DNA of 64,000 nt, from positions 1-64,000 of the IMG/VR virus record IMGVR_UViG_3300024265_000047, one strand, 5' to 3'. Positions 51,901 to 60,876 of the stretch are shown piece after piece. Source of the DNA: a virus. The notes under the pieces are model-generated. The model did not search any database. It was not told where the DNA came from and was given only the letters and a program-made list of their open reading frames with translations. The translations under genes and the position numbers were made by a program. How positions within the stretch are numbered: the first letter of the stretch is position 1; every line of letters begins with the position of its first letter.

Positions 51901-52642
51901 TATATGATAATTTATTTAATGTATATACTTTTCTTTTAAGATTAACTGTAATTCCGTTTATTTCCTCTTCGGTTGTTGTATCAGAAATTCTTATAACATT
52001 GAATCCACCCTTAAATCTAACAGTTCTTGGTGGAACATCAATTATATCTCTATCTGGAATGTATGCTATACCATTTGATATCAAATCAGATAAAAATGTT
52101 ACATAATCGACTTCATTTCTACCAATGTAATTTTCTTCAAACCACGTTCTTTTAGCAGCATTATCTAAATCTAAAATAAATCTATAAACTTCAATTCTTT
52201 CTATATCTCTTGGAACCTTACCAGTAAGATCTAAAGATATGTATAAATAAGGATTTATAAAATTTTCAAAGAAATAATTATCTTTGATATTAAAATTACT
52301 AACAGTATTTAATTCTGTAACATCATCTGCTTCACCCTTGATGTTAGAAATCATAATATTTCTAAATTGACCATCAGATAATTTTATACTACTTTTACCA
52401 CTATCAACGTTAACCAAACTTCTAAAGTTAGTTTCTAAAAGTTCCAATTTGTTTTTAAGATAACCAAAACTCGGTACAAACATTCTTCTGATATTATTAT
52501 TATTATCAACGACGTCTATAGCAACAGTTTCTTGATCACTGGTTATTGCCTCAGTTATTTTTTCAAAACCTTCTAAAGAATTATTATAAAGTCTTAAAAG
52601 TTCTGGTAATATTGTAGATATACTATTTACGGATTTATCCAT
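48950..52642 (-). CDS. Large baseplate-type structural protein
   Basis: A 1230-residue protein. The N-terminus is helical (NSISTILPELLRLYNNSLEG). A central coiled coil is present (about residues 415-495, LQNQKITILSELKELDDAIK). It is followed by a segment resembling a fibronectin type III strand set (GEILEVKVMSVSEAGWPSNG, LKSDWSNIIRIQFPD, about 615-650). The C-terminal part is beta-rich. It has no catalytic motif. Size and context suggest a baseplate wedge or tail-tip component. It ends in a strong terminator (48903-48930). Confidence 0.55.
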   Translation of the reverse strand: MDKSVNSISTILPELLRLYNNSLEGFEKITEAITSDQETVAIDVVDNNNNIRRMFVPSFGYLKNKLELLETNFRSLVNVDSGKSSIKLSDGQFRNIMISNIKGEADDVTELNTVSNFNIKDNYFFENFINPYLYISLDLTGKVPRDIERIEVYRFILDLDNAAKRTWFEENYIGRNEVDYVTFLSDLISNGIAYIPDRDIIDVPPRTVRFKGGFNVIRISDTTTEEEINGITVNLKRKVYTLNKLSYTDTRSNFLDTMNLKIGDSLIVAGDIRDTRYIIKSVDTSTNSVVLELIEGYRTIPIGADTLIFYSEQDNFVEGQIGIGFNERCVVFVKPIDPVSKISSKNWSPGVAFYSNDLKITINGLEQSLEQYYRTEVTDFSTYLFNLAKDKLPPAILGIIPDAPVLNGENVSVLKINQHLENNQSVKDLIELQNQKITILSELKELDDAIKAKRELIATKNYSGNQQERQSDKNEERALITERNTKTELYSSIVKEIEALAKSGSLTSFIPKYRARGYFEYPDLKSIPETGFQQIVQFITEHRYLSLDGAANPVNQLDFTDGDVQRRAAFSPWERTESKVRNRVYNPDTDEYEWEIEDVENADQYNINTIDIPIRKGEILEVKVMSVSEAGWPSNGLKSDWSNIIRIQFPDQFTTSNIVTDILSENQIDLSRVRLQEELNSKGIDSHLSDSFTANEKYYPHQAQNIASGFLSPEQTPIDLYNKLIEMTTQLQEYGEILKKVKGTLVVKILDEDGNETKINKNQINKFFAGYYTDIVNTLDVKKGVIVSKTFFLQLENIAATALELISRLPGSYTKRVKRSEADTPDIIPAIYGYYENNDITIEGNPSYVSSDDTYNTKLKYDLVPVVLTNSNNSDNTDEIGVLAPYQAAQVKSQFIYCRFKDLAAEESFYYHNEPTNRGTDVGTPITNGEEAEYSYGRIVPGASVSDDDFIFGAAFNSGVPYRDVEFDPSNPSGIPDETIEVHIDHPFVQSEIIYNSVYEQITGITPTTETVAELAVQLFRHSKFSILQSNTKLGKKQNMYIYDGSADETKRAQMLTAGGNGSDLVFTRTLKTSFEENDQYLLGKYTCGSYMFLATDTHETICVDGKNATSLKSIEFGSHNSLKIPLIFQFRMTDYWGKGSEGLGNIAGVQNGSITNVTYAKRMGFDIYDVAGDTFSFDIEIFAKYKSDNLNLEQLPSRQLQVAIDDVSNTLENLAPTILETRVDLGILS

Positions 52643-52657
52643 CTTTTTAATTTAAGT

Positions 52658-53626
52658 TTATTCTGTACTGTGTAATTCTTTCCATTTATCATATATTTCC
52701 TTACTATCAGTTAATTTATATTTTAAATGAATATCTAACATTTGTTTTCCTGCATCATAATTAACATTAAAATGTTTACTTAGTTCATATAGTGTCCAAG
52801 CATTATCTATCTCGACATTGTATTTTGCCATAATATCTAAAGCTTCTTTTGCTGATTTTACATCTGGACTACTACTTCTTCTTGGATCTTTTGGTTTGAC
52901 ACCAGTATCTTGATATGTTATTAAATTCTTTCTTTCTATTTTTCTTCTTCTAACAGCAGCTCTCATAAACAATTCTACTTCATGTTCCATATCAGGATTA
53001 GTTTTTATAAAATTATCCATTTTTTTGATTGTATTAGACATAAAATGTGTATCAGTTTTTTCAGCATCCCTTTCTTTACCTTTCATGGCACCTTCGACCT
53101 GACTCATATAAGTTGATTTAACCTTTTCAGCATCTTTTTCGAAATTATCAAAAATCCATTTTTCTTCATCTTCTGCTGATTCATATTTTTCTCTATTTAC
53201 TTCGATTGTACCCTTTAATTTAAATATTCTAACTATTTTTTTAAGCCATGGATTATCACCTGCTAAAACATCAGCTTCTACTTCGTATTTTTCTGCATTA
53301 TCTATAAGTGGTGCTTGTTGTTTTTTTAATACTTTAATAATATCACTAATATCAGGAACATGTTGTTTACCCAAAATTTCTGTTTCAACTTTTTCTCTCA
53401 TTTGTGTAGCCAATTCAGCAGCTTTAAGTCTGTTAAAATTTGCTTTTCGCATTGTTTTTTTGATCTTAGGTGAAGTTATTATCCAACCTTTTAGTTTTCT
53501 CAAAAACTTACCCTCATTCAAAAAATTTATAGCTTTTTCTAAATCCTCAATAGAATTTATATCTATATTTTCATAAATGTAAGAATCGTCCTCTGTTATT
53601 TCTTCAAGTGTTCTAATATATTTCAT
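52658..53626 (-). CDS. Tagged helical protein, possible capsid or tail-associated cargo
   Basis: A 322-residue protein. It begins MKYIRTLEEITEDDSYIYEN, followed by AINFLNE|GKFLRKLKGWI, a tag plus prohead-protease-like site, so the first about 38 residues may be removed. The remainder is highly charged and helical (MREKVETEILGKQHVPDISD, EVELFMRAAVRRRKIERKN), with a short disordered segment (KPKDPRRSSSPDVK). Its position between two structural genes supports virion location. Function is unknown. Confidence 0.6.
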   Translation of the reverse strand: MKYIRTLEEITEDDSYIYENIDINSIEDLEKAINFLNEGKFLRKLKGWIITSPKIKKTMRKANFNRLKAAELATQMREKVETEILGKQHVPDISDIIKVLKKQQAPLIDNAEKYEVEADVLAGDNPWLKKIVRIFKLKGTIEVNREKYESAEDEEKWIFDNFEKDAEKVKSTYMSQVEGAMKGKERDAEKTDTHFMSNTIKKMDNFIKTNPDMEHEVELFMRAAVRRRKIERKNLITYQDTGVKPKDPRRSSSPDVKSAKEALDIMAKYNVEIDNAWTLYELSKHFNVNYDAGKQMLDIHLKYKLTDSKEIYDKWKELHSTE

Positions 53627-53632
53627 ATCTTA

Positions 53633-55732
53633 TTATTTAATTACATCAAAATCAAATGTATATACTCTTTCATCTAAACAAATCAATTCAATTATCGGTT
53701 TTGTATCTATAAAATCACTGGTAGTAAGAGTAGAAATTAATTTACCATATTCTCCCAAACCAAAATTATCATTTTTATCTGTATAAATTTTAATTGAATA
53801 TCCATTCATTTCTAAATCATTAGGAAATACAAATCTAACAACTTGTCCTTTTTTAAATCTAACAATGCTATCATCAATATATATTGACATATTATTTATT
53901 GCAGAATTTGTAACATATATTCTACACATATTAGTAAAATTAACCAATTTTAATGTTACTGTTAAATTATAAACATTTAAATCCAATTCATTTCCACTTT
54001 CGCTATCAATTATATTATCTCCTATATCATATACTGTGTTTAAAGTATAACTTTGAGATGAATTATTAACTATAACTCTATTATTAACGCTTTTATCCAA
54101 TATTATTCCATTACCCCCTTGCATTACATCACTATTATATGATATTTCGACAGATGTTTGTCCATTAATAAAATTTTGAAGATCTTGTGCATTTGATGCT
54201 ATAAGATCCAAAATAGATGTACTGTCAGCAAATGCTAATTGTGCATTGTTTACCATAGTTTCAACTGCATTCATTCTTTCACTTAATGATTGAATATCAT
54301 ATATAGCATACGCATTGGTTTCCAAAGCAGTAAGTCTTTCCTTCACATCTTCTATTTCAATTGCATTGTTTGTAAACAATTTTGATGCTTCTTGTAATTG
54401 GGCAGTTGCTTCTGAAAACAATCCCATTGAAAAATTGTTGTATTCGTTAACAATAGTAAATATACCATCATTACTTATAGATACATCATTTTTCATATTT
54501 ATACTTAATCCATAAGAATTACCATTCAATCCTGTAACAGTACTTGGTTTAAATTTTTGAAATGTTTGTATGTAACCACCTTCTGATGTTGGAATAACAT
54601 TATCTAAAAATAAAACACCATATAAATTTGTTGCTCTATCACTAACATCTGAAGTATTATAAATATCATAATAAATTAAAATAGCATTAAATTCAAAATG
54701 TGTTGAATTACCAGCTCCATTATATTGTTGTATTGTTGTTATAATTGGATCGTTTACAATATCGTAATAATTACTTGGTTCAAAATCCAAACTTATACCA
54801 TCCAAACTTGATCTTCTATATGCAACGCCATTTGCTCCTTCATCATAATCAGCCCAATATTTTTTGATATCAGTATTTAATGGATTATCAAATTCTGTTA
54901 ATTCTGTAAAATAACTGTTTACATTTCCACCTACAGGTGGTTCATTGTGCCAGTTTGCATTTGGGTCTGTATATACAACTGATGAATCATAATCATAAAA
55001 AGCATTTTTACTTAATCCATCTGGATGAATTGTTGTTGCACTTCTTCCATGTAAATATTCTCCTTCACCTGTTATTACAAGATTAGGTTTGTAATTATCG
55101 TCACTGTATGCATCAAACAAAATAGTTGGAGTATGTCCAACCTGTGTGGGTATCCTTATATATAACTCAGTGTATGTTTCACCAGCTTTTTCAACTGAAT
55201 TCATTATATCTAGATCACCTACATATTGAACTACTCTTGAATATCTTTCAGTACCTGTTAAAACAGTATTTTCTTCTACAAATTTTGATCCAGTTACACC
55301 TCCACTCTTTTCTCTAGTATTAGCATCTCTGAATCTAATTGCACCAGTTTCTTTGAGCCATTTAAAAAATATTCTTTCTGATATACTTTTCTTTATTGTA
55401 CTATCATAATCATCATCTGATAGCATCAAGGCTTCCATATTCATGACATAACTTTGTAAACTAGTACTTAAATCTACATTAAGATCACCAGAAAGACCTC
55501 CATTCCAAATCATACCATCTATGGTATTTAACTGCATATAATTTTCGTAATGACTAAATGTTGAAAAATCTAACTTATCAAAATTAGGTATCTTTAATGC
55601 AACAAATTTAGAATATTCAAATTTTAAATCTTCATTCGCCTTTACCTTTGTTTCATCCTTAGCTGCTGAAGAAAATGCATAAAATGTTCCTCCGTTTACT
55701 TGTAAAGTTCTAATTAATGGTGTTATTGGCAT
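53633..55732 (-). CDS. Virion structural protein with coiled coil
   Basis: A 699-residue protein. The N-terminal 120 residues (PLIRTLQVNGGTFYAFSSAA) are beta-rich. The middle carries beta domains. Residues about 450-520 form a helical coiled coil (IEIEDVKERLTALETNAYAI). A beta-rich C-terminus follows. This layout is typical of baseplate or short-fibre proteins that trimerise. It is the last minus-strand gene before the transcription switch, with a GGATATATAAT element upstream. The precise role is not known. Confidence 0.55.
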   Translation of the reverse strand: MPITPLIRTLQVNGGTFYAFSSAAKDETKVKANEDLKFEYSKFVALKIPNFDKLDFSTFSHYENYMQLNTIDGMIWNGGLSGDLNVDLSTSLQSYVMNMEALMLSDDDYDSTIKKSISERIFFKWLKETGAIRFRDANTREKSGGVTGSKFVEENTVLTGTERYSRVVQYVGDLDIMNSVEKAGETYTELYIRIPTQVGHTPTILFDAYSDDNYKPNLVITGEGEYLHGRSATTIHPDGLSKNAFYDYDSSVVYTDPNANWHNEPPVGGNVNSYFTELTEFDNPLNTDIKKYWADYDEGANGVAYRRSSLDGISLDFEPSNYYDIVNDPIITTIQQYNGAGNSTHFEFNAILIYYDIYNTSDVSDRATNLYGVLFLDNVIPTSEGGYIQTFQKFKPSTVTGLNGNSYGLSINMKNDVSISNDGIFTIVNEYNNFSMGLFSEATAQLQEASKLFTNNAIEIEDVKERLTALETNAYAIYDIQSLSERMNAVETMVNNAQLAFADSTSILDLIASNAQDLQNFINGQTSVEISYNSDVMQGGNGIILDKSVNNRVIVNNSSQSYTLNTVYDIGDNIIDSESGNELDLNVYNLTVTLKLVNFTNMCRIYVTNSAINNMSIYIDDSIVRFKKGQVVRFVFPNDLEMNGYSIKIYTDKNDNFGLGEYGKLISTLTTSDFIDTKPIIELICLDERVYTFDFDVIK

Positions 55733-55757
55733 ATCTTATGTTTAATTCATATATTTT

Positions 55758-55768
55758 ATTATATATCC
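55758..55768 (-). promoter_or_regulatory. Late-promoter-like GGATATATAAT element (leftward)
   Basis: The minus strand reads GGATATATAATAAAATATAT in the divergent gap 55733-55855. It would start the leftward transcript for the 699-residue gene. Confidence 0.5.
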
Positions 55769-55820
55769 AAAATTAAATTCATAACATATTATTTTAATAT
55801 ATTAAATGCTTGAAACTGTA

Positions 55821-55830
55821 ATATATAAAT
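55821..55830 (+). promoter_or_regulatory. Late-promoter-like ATATATAAAT element (rightward)
   Basis: The plus strand reads GTAATATATAAATTGAAAAT 25 bases before the ATG of the first plus-strand gene. With the leftward element it forms a divergent promoter pair. Confidence 0.45.
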
Positions 55831-55855
55831 TGAAAATCATTTAAATTAAAAATTA

Positions 55856-56308
55856 ATGGCTCTTTATATAACTACAACAACTGGAAATTCTGCTACACTT
55901 ACTGATCTTGGTGAAAGAATTATATCAGCAGGTACTTCTGATTACAATATTACTGATGAATTTAGAGCCGAAAGATTAAGAACATCAATTTCATTAGCAA
56001 CATCAATTTATAATGGTGAATGTTATATAATAGATGATTATGGAAAAGTCATCGATGCTCAAGACAGTTTACAAGAAACAATAGATCTTTTAGAAACGGC
56101 CGGTATATTACCCATATATACAGATAGAATAAGTGCTATAACAAGTGGAAACTATTATGTAGGTTTTAATAAAGATACACTATGGGAAATTACAAAATAT
56201 ACAAATGATGGCAGTTTGACAGAAAACCGAGCTAACAAACAAAACAATGGAAGCTATGATGATTTGACAACCGCATGGACTGATAGAACAACGCTAATAT
56301 ACAATTAA
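55856..56308 (+). CDS. Small virion structural protein
   Basis: A 150-residue protein of unknown family. It starts MALYITTTTGNSATLTDLGE. Polar residues are frequent and there is no hydrophobic segment. It contains YNITDEFRAERLRTSISLAT and ends TDRTTLIYN. It is the first gene of the plus-strand fibre block. The following gene has its own promoter-like element, AAATATATAATAAAAAATAA at 56343-56362. Role is inferred from context. Confidence 0.5.
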   Translation: MALYITTTTGNSATLTDLGERIISAGTSDYNITDEFRAERLRTSISLATSIYNGECYIIDDYGKVIDAQDSLQETIDLLETAGILPIYTDRISAITSGNYYVGFNKDTLWEITKYTNDGSLTENRANKQNNGSYDDLTTAWTDRTTLIYN

Positions 56309-56342
56309 ATATATAAATTAATAAAAAACATTTATAAGAAAA

Positions 56343-56354
56343 AATATATAATAA
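56343..56354 (+). promoter_or_regulatory. Late-promoter-like AATATATAATAA element
   Basis: The plus strand reads AAATATATAATAAAAAATAA ending shortly before the ATG of the 724-residue gene. Confidence 0.45.
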
Positions 56355-56368
56355 AAAATAATTAAATT

Positions 56369-58543
56369 ATGGCAGTAAGTGCAACAGATATTTCTATATC
56401 AAATACAGGTAACATTAGATGGACCGGTAATGCTACTACACAGTATAGCGTTTTAGAGTTACACAGATGGTTAGGTGACAAAGCTGATGATGCTCAAGCG
56501 TCAGGAGATGATATTTTAGATATCACAAAAGCTACTCCGTCAGAGAGATCTACGGATAACATTATAACACTAATAAACAGTTATAACATCGATGATACTG
56601 TGGCACAACACCTTTATGATGGGTCAATATCTCAAGATACTGGTAATGTTGTATATTCAGGAATTGTTGTATCTGGTAGTTTCTTTGATGCAACTACAGA
56701 AATTATGATTATACAAGACAATAAAGTTCTTACTAATTATTGGGGTACTGGTATCAATACAGTACCAGCAGATAACGTTCTGTTAAGATGTATGGTAAAA
56801 ACAAGAACTGGAGGTACTGATATTGACGGTAAAAAACTTCGAGTTGTAGCAAGAGAATTAGGTAGTGTATTTGCAGAATTTAGTTTTACGGCTGGATTGG
56901 GTAACTCTTTCCCTGCACTTTTTGCGTCAGCAGATCTTAACAATGTAACATCACTTGCAACAATTGCAGGTTGGACTACAATAACAAATGTAGAAGGCTA
57001 TCAGGCTATTGATCTATTGAATGGAGCTGGTAATAGATATTACTATTCTCAATGGAATAAAGCAGCTTTAACAATTAATCAACTTTATGAAAGAACAAAA
57101 TGGATTTCTTCAAGAGCTCCTCTCGAAGATGGAAATACACAAGCTGATCAAGATAACGCTTTAGGTAACGGTACCATAACAAGACAGGGAAATTCTTTCT
57201 CTGTAGGTTCTAATAATGTATATATGCGCAGGTTTCGTGTACAATTAAAAGTAGGTGCAGGATCTCCTACAGGTAATATGACCGGTAAATTATATAATGT
57301 TGATCCAGTAACTGATGGTTCAGATGAACCTGATGGTGCAGCATTAGCTACGTCAAACATTATTCCAGCTGATAGAGTAACATCAGCATATGCTGAATAT
57401 GAATTTGTATTTGATACTCCATATGAATTAAGTGCAAATACAGTATATTGTTTTGAAGTAGATTATACAGGAGATGGTGGAAACTATGTTGAAATATACG
57501 GTAATTCAACAGATTACCATCCAGGTAATAGATTTGATCATGATGGTAGTTATAATGCAGATATAACAGAAGATCTTTGGTTTGAAGTTTATACTTCTTT
57601 TGAAATACACGGAATACCAGGAGAATTATTTAGAGGTATTACTCACGAAATAGATTGGGATGCTCAATCCGGTGCTACATTTGATGAAAATGAAATAATA
57701 TCATGGGGTACAGGTGTAACAGCCGGAACGGGTTTGATACTTGCAGATTCAGAAGCAGGTTCTGATGGTGGTCAAACAGGTACATCATGGATACAATTAC
57801 TTTCAGGAGTTGCACCAACAGATGGTATGTATCTAACTGGTGGAACATCAGGTACTAATGCAAGTGTTGATGGTTCAGTTACATCTAGAACTCTTCCACC
57901 AGCATTTTTAGGTACATCTACAGGTTCTGCAATCATTGGTGCTTTCGGTATCGGTATTGAAGCTTTAGATTTAACAAGTAATGATAAACTATTTGATTTA
58001 ACTAACACACAACAAACTCCACCTAACCAGGTTACTTTTACAGTATTTGGTTTAGAAATTGGAGAAGATAGAATTCTAGTTGGTCCTAAAGCTGGAGGTA
58101 ATGATTTTGATTTTGCTCAAATGGCACTTGCAGTTACTCTTAATACAGGAAGTGAAACTACACTTGAAGTAGGTGCATCAGAAATACCAGCTGATACAAA
58201 TCAAACTGGAATACTTAGAGTTGAATTGGATACTGGTATAATAAGAAGAATAGCTTATTCAGCACATAACAGTAATAATCAATTTACAATTGCTGATGAA
58301 AGTTGGTCAGATCCAGATGATGCAACATCAGGTAATGATGTTATGATAGCATACATAGATAAATTAGCAACATCTGAAGACGAAACATTCCAACTTATTT
58401 ATGATGAAGATAGAACACTATGGATTAGAGTTAGAGATGGTGGTACTGCAGGAGATGCAGAACCTATTAAAACATTTGAAACATCAGGTGCTTTAGGTGT
58501 ATCTGGAGGTTCAGCGACTGCAATTAGAACAACCGATGCATAA
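56369..58543 (+). CDS. Tail-fibre/adhesin-type structural protein
   Basis: A 724-residue beta-rich protein. It starts MAVSATDISISNTGNIRWTG. Part of the middle (about residues 260-360; SVGSNNVYMRRFRVQLKVGA, then TPYELSANTVYCFEVDYTGD) resembles a carbohydrate-binding/jelly-roll strand set. The C-terminal part is Gly/Thr-rich beta. It has no enzyme motif, and I think it is a surface structural protein. It is followed by a strong intrinsic terminator (58572-58603). Confidence 0.55.
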   Translation: MAVSATDISISNTGNIRWTGNATTQYSVLELHRWLGDKADDAQASGDDILDITKATPSERSTDNIITLINSYNIDDTVAQHLYDGSISQDTGNVVYSGIVVSGSFFDATTEIMIIQDNKVLTNYWGTGINTVPADNVLLRCMVKTRTGGTDIDGKKLRVVARELGSVFAEFSFTAGLGNSFPALFASADLNNVTSLATIAGWTTITNVEGYQAIDLLNGAGNRYYYSQWNKAALTINQLYERTKWISSRAPLEDGNTQADQDNALGNGTITRQGNSFSVGSNNVYMRRFRVQLKVGAGSPTGNMTGKLYNVDPVTDGSDEPDGAALATSNIIPADRVTSAYAEYEFVFDTPYELSANTVYCFEVDYTGDGGNYVEIYGNSTDYHPGNRFDHDGSYNADITEDLWFEVYTSFEIHGIPGELFRGITHEIDWDAQSGATFDENEIISWGTGVTAGTGLILADSEAGSDGGQTGTSWIQLLSGVAPTDGMYLTGGTSGTNASVDGSVTSRTLPPAFLGTSTGSAIIGAFGIGIEALDLTSNDKLFDLTNTQQTPPNQVTFTVFGLEIGEDRILVGPKAGGNDFDFAQMALAVTLNTGSETTLEVGASEIPADTNQTGILRVELDTGIIRRIAYSAHNSNNQFTIADESWSDPDDATSGNDVMIAYIDKLATSEDETFQLIYDEDRTLWIRVRDGGTAGDAEPIKTFETSGALGVSGGSATAIRTTDA

Positions 58544-58571
58544 TATATTAATAACAAATTAAAAACGATTC

Positions 58572-58603
58572 GATCCCCCTGTAATTTTATGGGGGGATTT
58601 TTT
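58572..58603 (+). terminator. Strong intrinsic terminator
   Basis: ATCCCCC (58573-58579) pairs with GGGGGAT (58592-58598), loop of 12 bases, followed by TTTTTTC. The stem is exceptional for its G/C runs in this AT-rich genome. It ends the transcript of the 724-residue gene. Confidence 0.85.
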
Positions 58604-58625
58604 CGCAATACAAATAAAATAAATA

Positions 58626-60536
58626 ATGGCACTAACCATAGCAATTGAAGGTAAACAAGTTATAGCAAATTGCGATGCAATAAATGATACTGCTGGAGGC
58701 TCTTGGTCTGAACAAGGAGGTGGTACAATTTCATTATCTGAAGATGTATTTTTAATTGGTACTGCATGTATAAGCGGTAAATATGCTGGTAAAGATGGTT
58801 TTCATCAATATGATTTAGGAGGAGGCAATGAATTAGATTTTACAGCGTCTACAGGTACTGAAGCTGGTCAATGTATCTATATATGGATTTCTATGACAGC
58901 TTTGGGTACATTAGATACTCTTTCTACTTTTCCATTGTGTATTAGAGTATCAAGTGATGCGCCAGGTACTTCTAATTATGTAGATTATTTAATAGCTGGT
59001 AATGACGATAAAAACGGTTGGGCTGGTGGATTTAAATGTTTTGTAATTGATCCAACAAAAACAGGATCAAGGGTATCTGGTACACAATCAACTATAATAG
59101 CATCTGTTAGAACTCTTGGCATCTGGATAGATTGTTCAGGATCTGCAAGAGCTGATAGTATTTTTATTGATCAAATATCAGTTGGAAGTGGGTTAAGAAT
59201 AACTGGAACAAGTACTACTGCATGGAGTGATACTGTAGAATATTGTACTGCATATGCTACAAGAGGTTGGGGAATGTTTCAAGAAAGAGAAGGAATTTAT
59301 TATGCTTACGGTAAAATGTATATTGGTGATGAAACAAGTCAAAGTGCTGCAGTTTCTTTTGCTGATCAAGGAAAAATTATACAATTTGGTACATCTGAAT
59401 ATTATCAAGGAGGTGAATGGAAATCATCTGTTTCTATTGATTTTAGTGGATTAATTATAGAAGATCATGCCGATCATACAACAACATTTACTGATGGAGT
59501 TATAGTAGGTTCAGATAATGGTCGTGCAGGAACAGTTTTTGCAGGTAATTCATTTATGAATGTATCCTTTGATTTATATGGAAGTAATAATCTTGCTTCA
59601 CTTACAGCACTGTATGGAACACAGTTTAAAGATTGTACAGGTATTCTCAATAGTGGAGATGATTCAGATCATAAATTTTTAGGTGTATCATTTGCAGGAT
59701 GTTCACAATTTGATCCTGTAGGAGCTCCTGTTATTAGAAATGCAATTTTTGCAGAAACATCAGATCCAGATTCAGCTCTTTTATGGAATGAAACTATAAA
59801 TATACAAAATACTAAATTTATATCAAATACAATAGGAGCTGCAATAGAAATACCATTTGTAAGTGGTACCGATTTTGAATATGATTTTATAGATTTGTCA
59901 TTTTCAGGTAATGATCCATATGATGTTTATAATTCAACTGCTAATGATATAATAGTTAATAACATTGGTTCTAATGCATCAACATATGTTGGAGATACAG
60001 GATCAATCGTAACGTTTGTAACTGATCCTGTAACAACAACAATAACAGTTAAAAATGTTAATACTCAAGCTATTATAGAAGGTGCCAGAGTACTTGTTGT
60101 TGTTGCTGATGATTCAAATTTTCCATATCAAGATTCTGTAACTATAGTATCAAGTGGAACAACTGCAACAGTAACACATACAGCACATGGTTTAATAACA
60201 GATAATGAAATATTGATTGCAGGTGCAAACGAAGATCCATACAACAGTGCAACAACAATAACAGTAACAGGAGATGACACATATACTTATACAATGTTAG
60301 AAGATCCTGATAGTCCTGCAACTGGAACAATAACGGCAACAATGGTAATAATAGATGATTCTACAAATGGAAGTGGAATAGTAACTGATACAAGAACATT
60401 ATCAACTTCTCAACCGATAACTGGTAGAGTTAGAAGTGCTACATCATCACCATACTATAAAAATTCTCCTATATCAAGTACAATAGACAGTGATGCAGGT
60501 GTATCTATAACTATTTTATTAATACCAGATGAATAA
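58626..60536 (+). CDS. Putative beta-helix tail fibre or surface protein
   Basis: A 636-residue protein. It starts MALTIAIEGKQVIANCDAIN. The N-terminal domain looks like a jelly-roll (FLIGTACISGKYAGKDGFHQ). The central part (about residues 250-440) has recurrent short strands (FAGNSFMNVSFDLYGSNNLA, FKDCTGIL, FLGVSFAGCSQF, IRNAIFAE, IQNTKFISNT), as in a right-handed beta-helix. The C-terminal part has two Ig-like Thr/Val-rich domains. It may be an adhesin. Confidence 0.6.
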   Translation: MALTIAIEGKQVIANCDAINDTAGGSWSEQGGGTISLSEDVFLIGTACISGKYAGKDGFHQYDLGGGNELDFTASTGTEAGQCIYIWISMTALGTLDTLSTFPLCIRVSSDAPGTSNYVDYLIAGNDDKNGWAGGFKCFVIDPTKTGSRVSGTQSTIIASVRTLGIWIDCSGSARADSIFIDQISVGSGLRITGTSTTAWSDTVEYCTAYATRGWGMFQEREGIYYAYGKMYIGDETSQSAAVSFADQGKIIQFGTSEYYQGGEWKSSVSIDFSGLIIEDHADHTTTFTDGVIVGSDNGRAGTVFAGNSFMNVSFDLYGSNNLASLTALYGTQFKDCTGILNSGDDSDHKFLGVSFAGCSQFDPVGAPVIRNAIFAETSDPDSALLWNETINIQNTKFISNTIGAAIEIPFVSGTDFEYDFIDLSFSGNDPYDVYNSTANDIIVNNIGSNASTYVGDTGSIVTFVTDPVTTTITVKNVNTQAIIEGARVLVVVADDSNFPYQDSVTIVSSGTTATVTHTAHGLITDNEILIAGANEDPYNSATTITVTGDDTYTYTMLEDPDSPATGTITATMVIIDDSTNGSGIVTDTRTLSTSQPITGRVRSATSSPYYKNSPISSTIDSDAGVSITILLIPDE

Positions 60537-60550
60537 ACATTATAAATAAT

Positions 60551-60565
60551 ACGCATATAATATAA
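60551..60565 (+). promoter_or_regulatory. Promoter-like GCATATAATATAAA element
   Basis: The plus strand reads ACGCATATAATATAAAATTT about 15 bases before the ATG of the 99-residue gene. Same family of element as the others. Confidence 0.4.
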
Positions 60566-60576
60566 AATTTAAAATA

Positions 60577-60876
60577 ATGGAGAAAAAAACATATGAACAA
60601 CTTGAAGCAGATCTTTCTCAATCTAAACGAATGCTCGATAGTGCCAATAGAACAATAACACATGCATTAAAAAGATTAGATGAATCTGAAAAAAGAAATA
60701 TGCAATTAGAAGTACAAATTCGACAAACCTTTGAAATGAAAGGTTCAAATGAATCTGTATTTCAAAGTACATTACAAAAAGTAAACGATCTAAATAACTC
60801 ATTACTCGAGGAAAATGATAAATTAAAAAACAAAATTCGAGAATTAAATGGCAATAACAGTAACATGGGGAACTAG
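60577..60876 (+). CDS. Small coiled-coil protein
   Basis: A 99-residue protein that is one long coiled coil (YEQLEADLSQSKRMLDSANR, then LQKVNDLNNSLLEENDKLKN), ending in an Asn/Gly tail. Its 3' end overlaps the 381-residue gene by 29 bases in another frame, so the two are translated together. It may act as an assembly factor for the fibre that follows, as fibre-chaperone genes often do; this is inference. Confidence 0.55.
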   Translation: MEKKTYEQLEADLSQSKRMLDSANRTITHALKRLDESEKRNMQLEVQIRQTFEMKGSNESVFQSTLQKVNDLNNSLLEENDKLKNKIRELNGNNSNMGN